DNA of 64,000 nt, taken from contig NZ_JACEHE010000031.1 in NCBI RefSeq assembly GCF_013778455.1, positions 1-64,000 of the forward strand, written 5' to 3'. The notes under the pieces are model-generated. The model made no database searches, was not told where the DNA came from, and worked only from the letters and a program-made list of their open reading frames with translations. How positions within the stretch are numbered: position 1 is the stretch's first letter; the number at the start of each line of letters is the position of its first letter. Made by a program: the position numbers and the translations under genes. The DNA comes from Streptomyces himalayensis subsp. himalayensis (lineage in GTDB: Bacteria > Actinomycetota > Actinomycetes > Streptomycetales > Streptomycetaceae). This document shows positions 42,436 to 51,810 of the stretch, piece after piece.

Positions 42436-43716
42436 ATGTTCGATATCACCCGAAGGGGACTTATCGGGCTGGGAGTCGGTGCGGCGGCCTCCCTCGGGCT
42501 GGTGGGCTGCGGAACCGACGGCGCCGGCGGCCGCCCCAGGGGTGAGCACGGCGGTGGCGCGGGCGCCCCGGGAGCACCCGGCGGCCGGGGCGGCGACGGA
42601 AGGCCTCGTCGTCCGAAGAACCAGGTCCGCCCGATCGGCGACGGCTCCACCGCGTACACCGGCAAGCAGCCGAACCAGCCCGCCAGGCCGGTGCCGCTCG
42701 AACCCGGCGAGAAGCCCCCGCAGTTCGTCGTCTTCTCCTGGGACGGCGCGGGCGAGGTCGGCAACGGCCTGTTCCCACGCTTTCTGAAGGCCGCCGCCGA
42801 CCACGGCGTGCACATGACGTTCTTCCTGTCCGGGCTGTATCTGCTGCCCGAGTCCCAGAAGCGCCTCTACCGCCCGCCGAACAATCCCGTCGGCGCCTCC
42901 GCCATCGGCTATCTCACCGACGGGCACGTCAAGGAGACGCTGAAGAACGTCCGCCGGGCCTGGCTCGAGGGCCACGAGATCGGGACGCACTTCAACGGGC
43001 ACTTCTGCGACGGAACGGGCAGTGTCGCCAACTGGACGCCCGCGCAGTGGCGCAGCGAGATCGCCCAGGCCAAGTCCTTCGTCAAGGAGTGGCGTACGAA
43101 CACGGGCTGGGCCGATCTGCCCCCGCTGCCCTTCGACTACGACAAGGAACTCATCGGCGGCCGCACTCCCTGCCTGCTCGGCCAGGACAACCTCCTGCCT
43201 GCCGCCCGCGAGCTCGGCTGGCGCTACGACGCGTCCTCGCCCGGCGGCCTCCAGTGCTGGCCCCGCACGAAGCAGGGCGTGTGGGATCTGCCCCTGCAGG
43301 GCGTGCCGTTCCCGGGGCGCACCTTCGAGGTCCTGTCGATGGACTACAACATGCTCGCCAACCAGTCCCTGAACTCGACCAGGGCGCCCGCCTACAACTA
43401 CCCGGGCTGGCGCACCCAGGCGACCGAGGCCTATCTCGCCGGTTTCAACCGGGCGTACGAGACAAACCGGGCACCCTTCTTCGTCGGCAACCACTTCGAG
43501 GAGTGGAACGGCGGCATCTATATGGACGCCGTCGAGGAGAGCCTCAAGCGCATCGCGGGCCGGAAGGATGTGCGCTGCGTCTCATTCCGGCAGTTCGTGG
43601 ACTGGCTCGACGTGCAGGATCCGCGGATCCTCGCCGAGCTGCAGAGCCTGGGTGTCGGTGAAGTCCCGGGCGGTGGCTGGAAGAGTCTCGGCAAGGGAAG
43701 CCGGAGCGCTGCCTGA
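42436..43716 (+). CDS. Lipoprotein with polysaccharide-deacetylase-like domain
   Basis: The 426-residue exported protein has a twin-Arg-like DITRRGLIGLG signal with lipobox LVGC near residue 20 and a Gly/Pro-rich linker. It then has a NodB-like fold: FSWDGAGEVGNGLFPRFLKAA, HGVHMTFFLSGLYLLP, HEIGTHFNGHFC (metal His pair), and YPGWRTQ. The usual first Asp pair (FDD) is replaced by SWDGA, so catalysis may differ from classical deacetylases. It acts at the cell envelope. A strong inverted repeat precedes the gene. Confidence 0.82.
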   Translation: MFDITRRGLIGLGVGAAASLGLVGCGTDGAGGRPRGEHGGGAGAPGAPGGRGGDGRPRRPKNQVRPIGDGSTAYTGKQPNQPARPVPLEPGEKPPQFVVFSWDGAGEVGNGLFPRFLKAAADHGVHMTFFLSGLYLLPESQKRLYRPPNNPVGASAIGYLTDGHVKETLKNVRRAWLEGHEIGTHFNGHFCDGTGSVANWTPAQWRSEIAQAKSFVKEWRTNTGWADLPPLPFDYDKELIGGRTPCLLGQDNLLPAARELGWRYDASSPGGLQCWPRTKQGVWDLPLQGVPFPGRTFEVLSMDYNMLANQSLNSTRAPAYNYPGWRTQATEAYLAGFNRAYETNRAPFFVGNHFEEWNGGIYMDAVEESLKRIAGRKDVRCVSFRQFVDWLDVQDPRILAELQSLGVGEVPGGGWKSLGKGSRSAA

Positions 43717-43782
43717 AATGCGGTTCTCCGCCCCCGAGGGGGGTGCGGGAGATCCCCGAATCAGGCATGCGAAACTTTTCAC

Positions 43783-44415
43783 ATGAGTGCCGCCAGCCGA
43801 GACCCCCAGCGCTCGAACCGCACCAGCCGTCGCGGCCGTGCCGCCCTGCTGACCGCCGTGGCCGCGGTCGCCGCCCTGACCCTGTCTGCGTGCGGCGAGT
43901 CGGGCGGCACCCGAGGCGGCTCCGGCAACACCAACTTCGTCACCGGCACCGACGGCATCGCCACCGTCGACAAGGGCGAGCGGAGCCCCGCCCCCAAGCT
44001 CGACGGCGAGACCCTCGAAGGGGACAAGCTCGATGTCTCCGACTACAAGGGCAAGGTCGTCGTCCTCAACGTCTGGGGCTCCTGGTGCCCTCCGTGCCGC
44101 GCCGAGGCGCCCGGCTTCGTGAAGGTCGCCAAGGACACCGAGGCGCAGGGCGTGCAGTTCGTCGGCATCAACACACGCGACACCAGCAAGAGTCCTGCGC
44201 TGGAGTTCGAGAAGAGCTACGGCGTGCCGTACCCGAGCCTGTACGACCCGACGGGCAAGCTGATGCTGCGCTTCCCCAAGGGCGCCCTCAACCCGCAGGC
44301 CATCCCCTCCACGGTCGTCATCGACCGGGAAGGGAACATCGCGGCCCGCTCGCTGTCGCCGCTCAGCGAGGAGAAACTCCGCAAGATGCTCGAGCCGCTG
44401 ATCGCGGAGAAGTGA
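43783..44415 (+). CDS. TlpA/ResA-like thiol-disulfide lipoprotein
   Basis: The 210-residue lipoprotein has a hydrophobic signal ending LTLSAC and a thioredoxin fold with WGSWCPPCRAEAPGF (CxxC) and the cis-Pro in AIPSTVVIDREG. It likely reduces the CxxCH cysteines of apocytochromes c for heme attachment, using electrons from the CcdA protein encoded next. Its stop overlaps the ccdA start by one base. Confidence 0.93.
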   Translation: MSAASRDPQRSNRTSRRGRAALLTAVAAVAALTLSACGESGGTRGGSGNTNFVTGTDGIATVDKGERSPAPKLDGETLEGDKLDVSDYKGKVVVLNVWGSWCPPCRAEAPGFVKVAKDTEAQGVQFVGINTRDTSKSPALEFEKSYGVPYPSLYDPTGKLMLRFPKGALNPQAIPSTVVIDREGNIAARSLSPLSEEKLRKMLEPLIAEK

Positions 44416-45203
44416 TGGGCGTCACGACTCTCGCGGCCGGCACGGCTCTCGCCGCCGTCACCGAACCGAACCAGACGGTCCTCAACGGCGCCCTGTTGCT
44501 GGCCCTGCCGGTCGCCGTCCTCGGCGGACTCGTCTCCTTCTTCTCTCCGTGCGTACTGCCGCTGGTGCCCGGCTATCTGTCATACGTCACCGGGGTGAGC
44601 GGTACGGATCTGGCGGAGGCCCGGCGGGGCCGCATGGTTGCGGGGGCGAGCCTCTTCGTCCTCGGGTTCACCGCGGTGTTCGTCTCCAGTGGTGCCCTCT
44701 TCGGGTTCTTCGGCTCGACGCTTCAGGAGCACAAGGACGTCCTGTCCGATGTGCTCGGTGTGCTCATGATCCTCATGGGTGTCTTCTTCATGGGGCTGAT
44801 GCCCTGGCTCACCCAGCGCGAGTTCCGCTTCCACATGAGGCCGACCACCGGGCTCGTGGGCGCGCCCTTCCTCGGTGCGCTCTTCGGGATCGGCTGGACA
44901 CCCTGCATCGGCCCGACCCTCGCCTCCGTGAACAGCCTCGCGTTCGAGCAGGCGAGCGCGGGTCGTGGGGCCCTGCTGACGGTCGCGTACTGCATCGGCC
45001 TCGGCCTGCCCTTCGTACTCGCGGCCGTGGCCTTCCGTAAGGCGCTCGGCGCCTTCGGCTGGGTCAAGCGCCACTACGCATGGGTGATGCGGATCGGCGG
45101 CGGCATGATGATTGCGACCGGCCTGCTCCTGCTCACGGGCGCGTGGGACAGCCTCGTGCAAGAGATGCAGGTCTGGTCCGACAGCTTCACGGTGGGGATC
45201 TGA
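44415..45203 (+). CDS. ccdA: Cytochrome c biogenesis protein CcdA
   Basis: The 262-residue membrane protein has about six segments and the two conserved Cys-Pro helices: SFFSPCVLPLVPGYLSYV and GWTPCIGPTLA. It passes reducing equivalents across the membrane to the ResA-like protein. It lies 3 bp before resB in the ccs operon. Confidence 0.95.
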   Translation: MGVTTLAAGTALAAVTEPNQTVLNGALLLALPVAVLGGLVSFFSPCVLPLVPGYLSYVTGVSGTDLAEARRGRMVAGASLFVLGFTAVFVSSGALFGFFGSTLQEHKDVLSDVLGVLMILMGVFFMGLMPWLTQREFRFHMRPTTGLVGAPFLGALFGIGWTPCIGPTLASVNSLAFEQASAGRGALLTVAYCIGLGLPFVLAAVAFRKALGAFGWVKRHYAWVMRIGGGMMIATGLLLLTGAWDSLVQEMQVWSDSFTVGI

Positions 45204-45206
45204 TCC

Positions 45207-47021
45207 ATGAGCAAGACCAGCCAGAAACAGAGCACTGACGTGGAGACCCACCAGGAGACGGACCCCGTCGGCGAGCGCGCCCGGGGCGCGGCGCCGGACG
45301 AGGGCGATCTCGACGAAGCCGGATCGCAGCTGTCCACCGCGCCCGTGGAGACGGTCGTGCCCGGCTCCTTCGGCGGGGTCCGTGCGCCCGGCGCCGCCGG
45401 ATGGCTGGCCTGGGCCTGGCGGGAGACGGTCGGCTGGACCCGCTGGTTCTGGCGGCAGCTGACTTCCATGCGGGTCGCGCTGATCCTGCTGTTCCTGCTG
45501 TCGCTCGGCGCGATCCCGGGCTCGCTGATTCCGCAGACCGGCAGCGACGAACTCAAGGTCCAGGACTTCAAGGCCGCGCACACGACGCTCGGGCCGATCT
45601 ACGAGAAGCTCGGGCTCTTCAACGTCTACAGCTCGGTGTGGTTCTCCGCGATCTACATCCTGCTGTTCGTCTCCCTCATCGGCTGCATCGTGCCGCGCAC
45701 CTGGCAGTTCGTCGGCCAGCTGCGCGGCCGTCCGCCGGGCGCGCCCAGGCGCCTGACCCGGCTGCCCGCGTACGCGACCTGGCGCACCGAGGCCGAACCC
45801 GAGCAGGTCCGCGCGGCCGCGCTCGCCCTGCTCAAGAAGCGCCGCTTCCGCGCCCACACGGCCGGAGACGCGGTCGCCGCCGAGAAAGGCTTTCTACGCG
45901 AGGCCGGCAACCTGGTCTTCCATATCGCGCTGATCGTGATGCTGATCGCCTTCGCCACCGGACAGCTGTTCAAGTCCGAGGGCGGCAAGCTGATCCTCGA
46001 GGGCGACGGCTTCTCCAACACGCTCACCCAGTACGACGACTTCAAGTCCGGCAGCCTCTTCAACAGCGACGACCTCGCACCGTTCAGCTTCCAGCTCGAC
46101 GACTTCGTGGGGACGTTCGAGCGCACCGGGCCGAACAAGGGCACCGCCCGCACCTTCCGCGCGGACGTCACCTACAGCGAGGGTGCCGACGGCAAGGAGA
46201 AGAAGACCTCGATCGAGGTGAACAAGCCCCTCGAGATCGACGGTTCGAAGGTCTACCTCATCGGCCACGGCTACGCCCCCGTCGTCACCGTCCGCGACGG
46301 CCGCGGCAAGGTCGTCTTCCAGCAGGCCGTTCCGCTCCTGCCGATCGACGCCAACATCACCTCGACCGGCGCCATCAAGGTCCTCGACGGCTACGCCGAC
46401 AAGAACGGCAAGAAGGAGCAGCTCGGCTTCAACGCCTTCTTCGTGCCGACCTTCGCGGGCGCCGGCCACGGCGAGATGCTCTCCCAGTTCCCGGAGCTCG
46501 ACTTCCCCGTGCTCGCGCTGTCCGCGTACCACGGCAGCCTCGGCGTCGACTCCGGCATCCCGCAGAACGTGTACCAGCTGGACACCTCCAAGATGAAGGA
46601 GTTCAAGGACGCCGACGGCGAGCTGCTGAAGAAGCGGCTGCTGCCCGGCGAGACCATGAAGCTCCCCGACGGCGCCGGCTCGATCACCTTCGAGAAGGAC
46701 GTCAAGCAGTGGGCCACCTTCCAGATCTCCCAGCAGCCCGGCGACGGCTGGGCGCTCGGCGGAGCCATCGCCGCCATCGCGGGCCTGGCCGGTTCGCTGT
46801 TCATCCAGCGCCGCCGGGTGTGGGTCCGCGCCACCACCGGTAACGACGGAATCACCGTCGTCGAGATGGCGGGCCTCGGCCGCAGCGAGTCCGCGAAGCT
46901 CCCCGAGGAACTGGGCGACCTCGCCGCGGTCCTGTACGACAAGACGCCGCCCGCACCCGACACGGGCGAACCCACCCCCGACCCCCAAGCCGTACCTGCC
47001 GAAGGGGCTGAGAAGCAGTGA
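45207..47021 (+). CDS. resB: Cytochrome c biogenesis protein ResB
   Basis: The 604-residue ResB/Ccs1 protein has an N-terminal acidic cytoplasmic tail and then membrane helices (MRVALILLFLLSLGAIPGSLIPQ with the conserved Pro-Gln, and YSSVWFSAIYILLFVSLIGCIVPRTW). A large extracytoplasmic domain follows, then a final helix near residue 520. With CcsB it forms the system II synthase that attaches heme to apocytochrome c. Its stop overlaps ccsB. Confidence 0.95.
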   Translation: MSKTSQKQSTDVETHQETDPVGERARGAAPDEGDLDEAGSQLSTAPVETVVPGSFGGVRAPGAAGWLAWAWRETVGWTRWFWRQLTSMRVALILLFLLSLGAIPGSLIPQTGSDELKVQDFKAAHTTLGPIYEKLGLFNVYSSVWFSAIYILLFVSLIGCIVPRTWQFVGQLRGRPPGAPRRLTRLPAYATWRTEAEPEQVRAAALALLKKRRFRAHTAGDAVAAEKGFLREAGNLVFHIALIVMLIAFATGQLFKSEGGKLILEGDGFSNTLTQYDDFKSGSLFNSDDLAPFSFQLDDFVGTFERTGPNKGTARTFRADVTYSEGADGKEKKTSIEVNKPLEIDGSKVYLIGHGYAPVVTVRDGRGKVVFQQAVPLLPIDANITSTGAIKVLDGYADKNGKKEQLGFNAFFVPTFAGAGHGEMLSQFPELDFPVLALSAYHGSLGVDSGIPQNVYQLDTSKMKEFKDADGELLKKRLLPGETMKLPDGAGSITFEKDVKQWATFQISQQPGDGWALGGAIAAIAGLAGSLFIQRRRVWVRATTGNDGITVVEMAGLGRSESAKLPEELGDLAAVLYDKTPPAPDTGEPTPDPQAVPAEGAEKQ

Positions 47022-48100
47022 CTCTCGCCGCCGCAACAAACGAGAATCTCGCGGAGATCAGCAACGTGCTGATCTACTCCGCGATGGCCGTCTACACCCT
47101 GGCCTTCTTCGCGCACATCGCCGAGTGGATCTTCGGCAGCCGCAGCAAGGTCAGCCGCACGGCCGCCGCGCTGACCGACAAGGGCACCGCCGGTCGGCAG
47201 GCGCCCGCGGTGACGGTCAAGTCCAAGGGCGGCACCGCCGTCCTGGAGCGCCCCCAGGTCGTCACCCGCTCCGCGTCCGGCACCCGCGACGTGCCGGACG
47301 GCCCCGGCGCGCACGGCGGCGACGAAAAGGGCGACCTCTACGGCCGGATCGCCGTGTCCCTCACGGTCCTCGCGTTCCTCGTCGAGGCGAGCGGTGTGCT
47401 CACCCGCGCGTGGTCGGTGCAGCGGGCGCCGTGGGGCAACATGTACGAGTTCAACATCACCTTCTCCACGGTCGCCGTCGGCGTGTACGTCACGCTGCTG
47501 GCGCTGAAGAAGAACGTCCGCTGGCTGGGCCTGCCGCTGGTCACCACGGTCCTGCTGGACCTCGGCCTCGCCGTCACGGTCCTCTACACCGCCAGCGACC
47601 AGCTCGTCCCGGCCCTCCACTCGTACTGGCTGTGGATCCACGTCTCCACCGCGATCCTCTGCGGCGCGGTCTTCTACGTGGGCGCGGTAGGCACGCTGCT
47701 GTACCTGTTCCGCGACTCGTACGAGAACAAGCTCGCGAACGGCGGGCAGCCCGGCCGCTTCGCGACCTCCGTCCTGGAGCGCCTCCCGGCCGCCGCGACG
47801 CTCGACAAGTTCTCCTACCGCGTCAACGCCGCCGTCTTCCCGCTGTGGACGTTCACGATCATCGCGGGCGCCATCTGGGCGGGCGACGCCTGGGGCCGCT
47901 ACTGGGGCTGGGACCCCAAGGAGACCTGGTCGTTCATCACCTGGGTCGCGTACGCCTGCTACCTGCACGCCCGCGCGACCGCAGGCTGGAAGGGCCGCAA
48001 GGCCGCCTACCTGGCCCTGATCGCCTTCGGCTGCTGGCTGTTCAACTACTACGGCGTGAACATCTTCGTCAGCGGCAAGCATTCGTACGCGGGCGTCTGA
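47018..48100 (+). CDS. ccsB: Cytochrome c heme lyase subunit CcsB/CcsA
   Basis: The 360-residue membrane protein has the WWD-type heme-handling motif WGRYWGWDPKETWSFITW and conserved His residues (ALHSYWLWIHVSTAI). GTG start overlaps the resB stop. It completes the resA-ccdA-resB-ccsB operon for cytochrome c maturation. Confidence 0.95.
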   Translation: MTLAAATNENLAEISNVLIYSAMAVYTLAFFAHIAEWIFGSRSKVSRTAAALTDKGTAGRQAPAVTVKSKGGTAVLERPQVVTRSASGTRDVPDGPGAHGGDEKGDLYGRIAVSLTVLAFLVEASGVLTRAWSVQRAPWGNMYEFNITFSTVAVGVYVTLLALKKNVRWLGLPLVTTVLLDLGLAVTVLYTASDQLVPALHSYWLWIHVSTAILCGAVFYVGAVGTLLYLFRDSYENKLANGGQPGRFATSVLERLPAAATLDKFSYRVNAAVFPLWTFTIIAGAIWAGDAWGRYWGWDPKETWSFITWVAYACYLHARATAGWKGRKAAYLALIAFGCWLFNYYGVNIFVSGKHSYAGV

Positions 48101-48115
48101 CCTGTCGTTCGACCG

Positions 48116-48155
48116 AGGCCGGTTCCCTTGTGACGTGAGTCATGGGAGCCGGCCT
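48116..48155 (+). terminator. Terminator hairpin of the ccs operon
   Basis: AGGCCGGTTCCC and GGGAGCCGGCCT form a 12-bp stem with one G-U pair, followed by TCGTC, 15 bp after the ccsB stop. Confidence 0.75.
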
Positions 48156-48244
48156 TCGTCGTGCGGCGGGCCGCTGCCCGTAAGGAGCCGGTGGTGGCAT
48201 GGGCAAGGGGTGCAGGCGCCGCCTTCGCGGGCCACGCTGGTGTC

Positions 48245-48754
48245 ATGGACGAAACCATCGAGCACGGCACCAGCCGGACCGCGGGCGACACCCATACGCT
48301 CCACTTCCTGCTGCACCTCGCCCACCCTGTGGAGGAGGTCTGGACGGCGGTGGCCACAGCCGAGGGGCTGCGCGGATGGCTGGCCGCCGCCGATGTGCTC
48401 GAGCCGCGGCTCGGCGGCGCGGTCACGCTGCGCTGGCTCACCACAGGCGAGGGTGAGGCGATCGTCGCCACGGGCCGGATCACCGCGTGGGACGTGGAAC
48501 GGGTCGCCGAGTACACGATGACGTCGTTCCACGGCCGAATCCGCTTCCACCTGGAACCGGCGCGTCCTGCCGGCACCACGCTCCGCTTCACCAACGAGCT
48601 CCAGGGCGACGACGAGCTGCGCCTCGACTGCCTGGCCGCCTGGCACCAACACTTCGAATACCTGCTCGACGCGCTCGACGACCGGCCCGTGTACTGGTCG
48701 GCCTGGACGCCGGACCGGTGGCAGGAGCTGCGAGGCGCGTACGCCGAGCGGTAG
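48245..48754 (+). CDS. SRPBCC/AHSA1-type START-fold protein
   Basis: This protein of about 169 residues shows the AHSA1 pattern: HLAHPVEEVWTAVATAEGLRGWLAAADV, GGAVTLRW, and RIRFHLEPARPAGTTLRFTNEL. It ends AWHQHFEYLLDALDD. It probably binds a hydrophobic ligand; the function is unknown. ATG at 48245. Confidence 0.85.
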   Translation: MDETIEHGTSRTAGDTHTLHFLLHLAHPVEEVWTAVATAEGLRGWLAAADVLEPRLGGAVTLRWLTTGEGEAIVATGRITAWDVERVAEYTMTSFHGRIRFHLEPARPAGTTLRFTNELQGDDELRLDCLAAWHQHFEYLLDALDDRPVYWSAWTPDRWQELRGAYAER

Positions 48755-48802
48755 CGCCACGCAGAGGTGGCACTCCGAAGTGGTACTTCTCGCCGTCAGC
48801 CG

Positions 48803-49804
48803 TCAGCCGACCGTGATCGCGTCCAGTTGCGCACGCAGATAGACGTGCGAGTCCACCGGCTCGTACGCGACCCGGCCCACGGGCGCGGGAACGGACTCCA
48901 CCAGCGTGCCCGGCGTGCACTCGCCGAAGTACACGAGGGACATCAGCTCCTCGGCGGGAGCGTCCGCCGGCGGGGGCAGCACGCGATGGCGGCCCGAGCG
49001 CCAGCGGTCGCCGGTCCAACGGGCCATGAGGTCACCGATGTTGATGGTGAAGGCCTCCGGGTCGTACGGCGCGTCCTCCCAGCCGCCCTCGTCCGTGAAC
49101 ACCTGGAGACCGCCCTTGCCGGCCTGCCGGTCGAGGATCGTGACCGTGCCGAAGTCGGTGTGCGGGCCGATGCGGAACTGGCCTTCCTGTGGAGCCCCGA
49201 CGACCTCCGTGCCCGGATACCAGTTGATGTTGAAGCCGTACGTCGGGTGATCCATGTGCCGCGTGAAGAAGCCGGATTCGAGTCCGAGGGCCTCGCCGAG
49301 CAGGGAGAGGAGCTGGTTCTCCAGCTCGCCCATCCGCGCCAGGTACTCCTCGCACAGCATCTGGAGTTCCGGCACCTCCGCCGGCCACACGTTGGGGGCG
49401 TACCACTCCGCGTTGATCTCGGGGTCCTCGAAGGGCTCGTGCGTCGCGAAGGTCAGGGACTCCTTCAGGTCGGGCGGGGTCTCCGTACCCTCCGAGTAGC
49501 CGTTGGCCTCCGCGCCAGGCCCGAGCCAGCCTCGGCCGCCGACCTTCGCCGAGTACGGCTCCTTGACGGACGCAGGCAGGGCGAAGAACTCGCGGGCGGC
49601 CGCCCGGATCCGCGCCCGCAGCGACGGGTCCACGCCGTGTCCGGTCACCAGCAGGAACCCGGCGGTCTGCAGGGCCTCGTCGACGGTGCGGGCGATCTCC
49701 GCCCGGGCCTCCGGGTCGCCGGTGAGCCAGGGCCGGAGATCGATGGTGGGGATACGGGGCTTGGGCTGCCGTCCAGCCGACTGCTCGGTCAAAGCCTCAG
49801 TCAT
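48803..49804 (-). CDS. Isopenicillin-N-synthase-family 2-oxoglutarate/Fe(II) oxygenase
   Basis: The 333-residue double-stranded beta-helix oxygenase shows N-terminal PTIDLRPWLTG, the metal His-x-Asp in IGPHTDFGTVTIL, and the distal His in RWRSGRHRVLPPP. Start codon overlaps the end of the upstream deaminase gene by 8 nt, so the two are probably co-translated. Substrate unknown; a link to nucleobase or amino-acid derivative oxidation is only suggested by context. Confidence 0.88.
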   Translation of the reverse strand: MTEALTEQSAGRQPKPRIPTIDLRPWLTGDPEARAEIARTVDEALQTAGFLLVTGHGVDPSLRARIRAAAREFFALPASVKEPYSAKVGGRGWLGPGAEANGYSEGTETPPDLKESLTFATHEPFEDPEINAEWYAPNVWPAEVPELQMLCEEYLARMGELENQLLSLLGEALGLESGFFTRHMDHPTYGFNINWYPGTEVVGAPQEGQFRIGPHTDFGTVTILDRQAGKGGLQVFTDEGGWEDAPYDPEAFTINIGDLMARWTGDRWRSGRHRVLPPPADAPAEELMSLVYFGECTPGTLVESVPAPVGRVAYEPVDSHVYLRAQLDAITVG

Positions 49805-50288
49805 CGCCGATGTCCTCGTTCCACAGAGCGGGGTTGTTCTTGATGAAGTCGTGCATCAGGGCGATGCACTCGGGGTCGTCGAGCTGCACGATCTCCACGC
49901 CGTGCTGAGCCAGCCAGTCGTGCCCGCCCTGGAAGGTCTCGGACTCGCCGATGACGACCCGCGAGATCCCGAACTGCCGGACCAGACCGCTGCAGTACCA
50001 GCAGGGGGACAGGGTCGTCACCATCGTCGTACCGCGGTAGGTCCGCTGCCGCCCGGCGTTGCGGAACGCCGCCGTCTCCGCGTGCATCGACGGGTCGCCG
50101 TCCTGGACGCGGCGGTTGTGGCCGCGGCCGAGCAGCCGCCCGTCGGCGCCGTACAGCGCCGCGCCGATGGGGATACCGCCCTCCGCAAGACCGGCCCGCG
50201 CCTCGGCGACGGCCGTGGCGAGCCACTGCCGCGCCTGCTCGAGACCGTCCGTGGGATCACCGGGCCTCATGGCTTCCATGCGCTCCAT
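49797..50288 (-). CDS. Cytosine/nucleoside deaminase family enzyme
   Basis: The 163-residue zinc deaminase has the motifs MHAETAAF (His-Ala-Glu) and LSPCWYCSG (PCxxC). Length and the tail WNEDIGDD resemble the fungal-type cytosine deaminase. GGAGG precedes ATG 50288. It is divergent from a PucR regulator, and an NCS1 permease lies 6 kb away, suggesting nucleobase use. Confidence 0.88.
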   Translation of the reverse strand: MERMEAMRPGDPTDGLEQARQWLATAVAEARAGLAEGGIPIGAALYGADGRLLGRGHNRRVQDGDPSMHAETAAFRNAGRQRTYRGTTMVTTLSPCWYCSGLVRQFGISRVVIGESETFQGGHDWLAQHGVEIVQLDDPECIALMHDFIKNNPALWNEDIGDD

Positions 50289-50393
50289 GCCTCCACTCTC
50301 CTGTGGCCGAAACACCAGGGCAACGTGCGGAAAGTACTCTCCGGGCAGCCCGCAGCCGGACGAACTGTCAGCGGCCAGCCCCAGGAGGTCCTC

Positions 50394-51689
50394 GTGCCCG
50401 CACTCACGCTCCGCGAGATCCTCGCCCTCGACGCCATCCGCGACACCGAGCCGCAGCTGGTCGCGGGCGAGGGAGCGCTGGACCGGCCGGTGCGCTGGGT
50501 GCACTCCAGCGAGGTGTACGAGGGCGCCAACTTCCTCGACGGCGGCGAACTGCTGCTCACCAACGGCTTCGGCCTGACCGACGCGGACGAGGCGACCCGG
50601 CGGCGCTACGTCCGTGAACTCGCCGCCCGCGGCGCCGCCGGCCTCGCCGTCGAGGTCGGCCGGTCGCTGCCGCGGATGCCGGACGAGGTCGCCGACGAGG
50701 CCCGGTCGGTCGGGCTGCCGCTGCTGGCGCTGCGGCGCGTCGTCCCGTTCGTACGGCTCACCGAGGCCGCGAACCGCGCGATCGTCACGCGCGGGCTTTC
50801 GGGCCGTTCCGTACGGCCCTGGGGCGCCGACCACACGGCGGCGCTGCTGGCCGACCTCGCGGACGGGCAGGCGCTCAACCAGCCGGAGGTCGAGGCACGG
50901 GCCGCTCTCGCGGACTTCCATCCCGCGCCGGGCGCCCGGTTGGTCGGGGTGTCCGTGCACGGGCCGGGGCACCTGGCCCTGGCCGCCGTCGACCGGGCGG
51001 CCCGCGTCCTCGGCGGGGCCGGGGCGCTGCGGGCCGCGTTCCCCGGCGACGTACTGGCGCTGCTCGCGCTGCCCGCCGCGGCCGGGGGGCCGGGCGCGGG
51101 GACGCGACCGGGGAGCGCGCGGGATCCGGTACGCGCGGTGCAGGACGCGTTCCACGCGGCCGCCGAGCCTGGGGTGACCGTCGCGGTCGGGCACGCGGTG
51201 GCGGCGGGCGCCGGGTGGCTGCGCTGGAGCGAGACGCTGCGGGCCGCTCGTACGGCGCTGGAGCTGGCGCTCACCGTGCCGGCGGCCGAACCCGAAGACG
51301 GACAGGGCCCCTTGGTGACGTCGTCCCGCGCGCTCGCCCTCGAACGGGAGCTCACCCGCGGCGGTGTCGACGCCAACCGCGACCGCCTCGCCCGCCTGGT
51401 CCAGCACACCCTCGGCCCCCTCTTCGAATGGGAGGCCGCCCACCCCAGCGACCTGGTCCGCACCCTGGAGGTCCACCTCCGCCACGGCTGCTCCCCGACC
51501 CGCACGGCCGCCCTCCTGCACATCGGCCGCCAGTCCCTCTACCAGCGCCTGGAGCGCATCGAGTCCCTACTGGGCCTGGAGGTCGACGACCCGGACCTGC
51601 TGGGGGAACTGCTGGCGGCGACGTGCGCGCATCGGGTGGTACGGGGGGTTCGGGCGGCGGCTGCGGGAGGGCTGCGGACGGTGGCGTGA
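50394..51689 (+). CDS. PucR-family transcriptional regulator
   Basis: The 431-residue regulator starts at GTG 50394 (AGGAGG upstream). It has the N-terminal PucR domain (LTLREILALDAIRDTEPQLVAGEGALDRPVRWVHSSE) and a C-terminal HTH_30 (LEVHLRHGCSPTRTAALLHIGRQSLYQRLERIESLLG). PucR proteins typically regulate purine catabolism. The divergent deaminase-oxygenase genes are the likely targets. Confidence 0.92.
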   Translation: MPALTLREILALDAIRDTEPQLVAGEGALDRPVRWVHSSEVYEGANFLDGGELLLTNGFGLTDADEATRRRYVRELAARGAAGLAVEVGRSLPRMPDEVADEARSVGLPLLALRRVVPFVRLTEAANRAIVTRGLSGRSVRPWGADHTAALLADLADGQALNQPEVEARAALADFHPAPGARLVGVSVHGPGHLALAAVDRAARVLGGAGALRAAFPGDVLALLALPAAAGGPGAGTRPGSARDPVRAVQDAFHAAAEPGVTVAVGHAVAAGAGWLRWSETLRAARTALELALTVPAAEPEDGQGPLVTSSRALALERELTRGGVDANRDRLARLVQHTLGPLFEWEAAHPSDLVRTLEVHLRHGCSPTRTAALLHIGRQSLYQRLERIESLLGLEVDDPDLLGELLAATCAHRVVRGVRAAAAGGLRTVA

Positions 51690-51700
51690 GGATCGCTCTG

Positions 51701-51800
51701 TTGTGGGCAGGCGTTCCGCAGGGCTGGGGGCACCTCCCAGCGGTAGCTGGGGGAGGGTGGGCACAACCCACGACGCAGGGCGCCTCAGGGTTCTAGGGCA
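51701..51800. repeat. Dispersed palindromic repeat
   Basis: TTGTGGGCAGGCGTTCCGC is followed by a CCTCCCAG-CTGGGGGAGG hairpin and then GGTGGGCACAACCCACGACG. The modules match 1-215 and 19335-19515. It lies between convergent genes and may act as a terminator. Confidence 0.65.
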
Positions 51801-51810
51801 ACGCCCGGTG

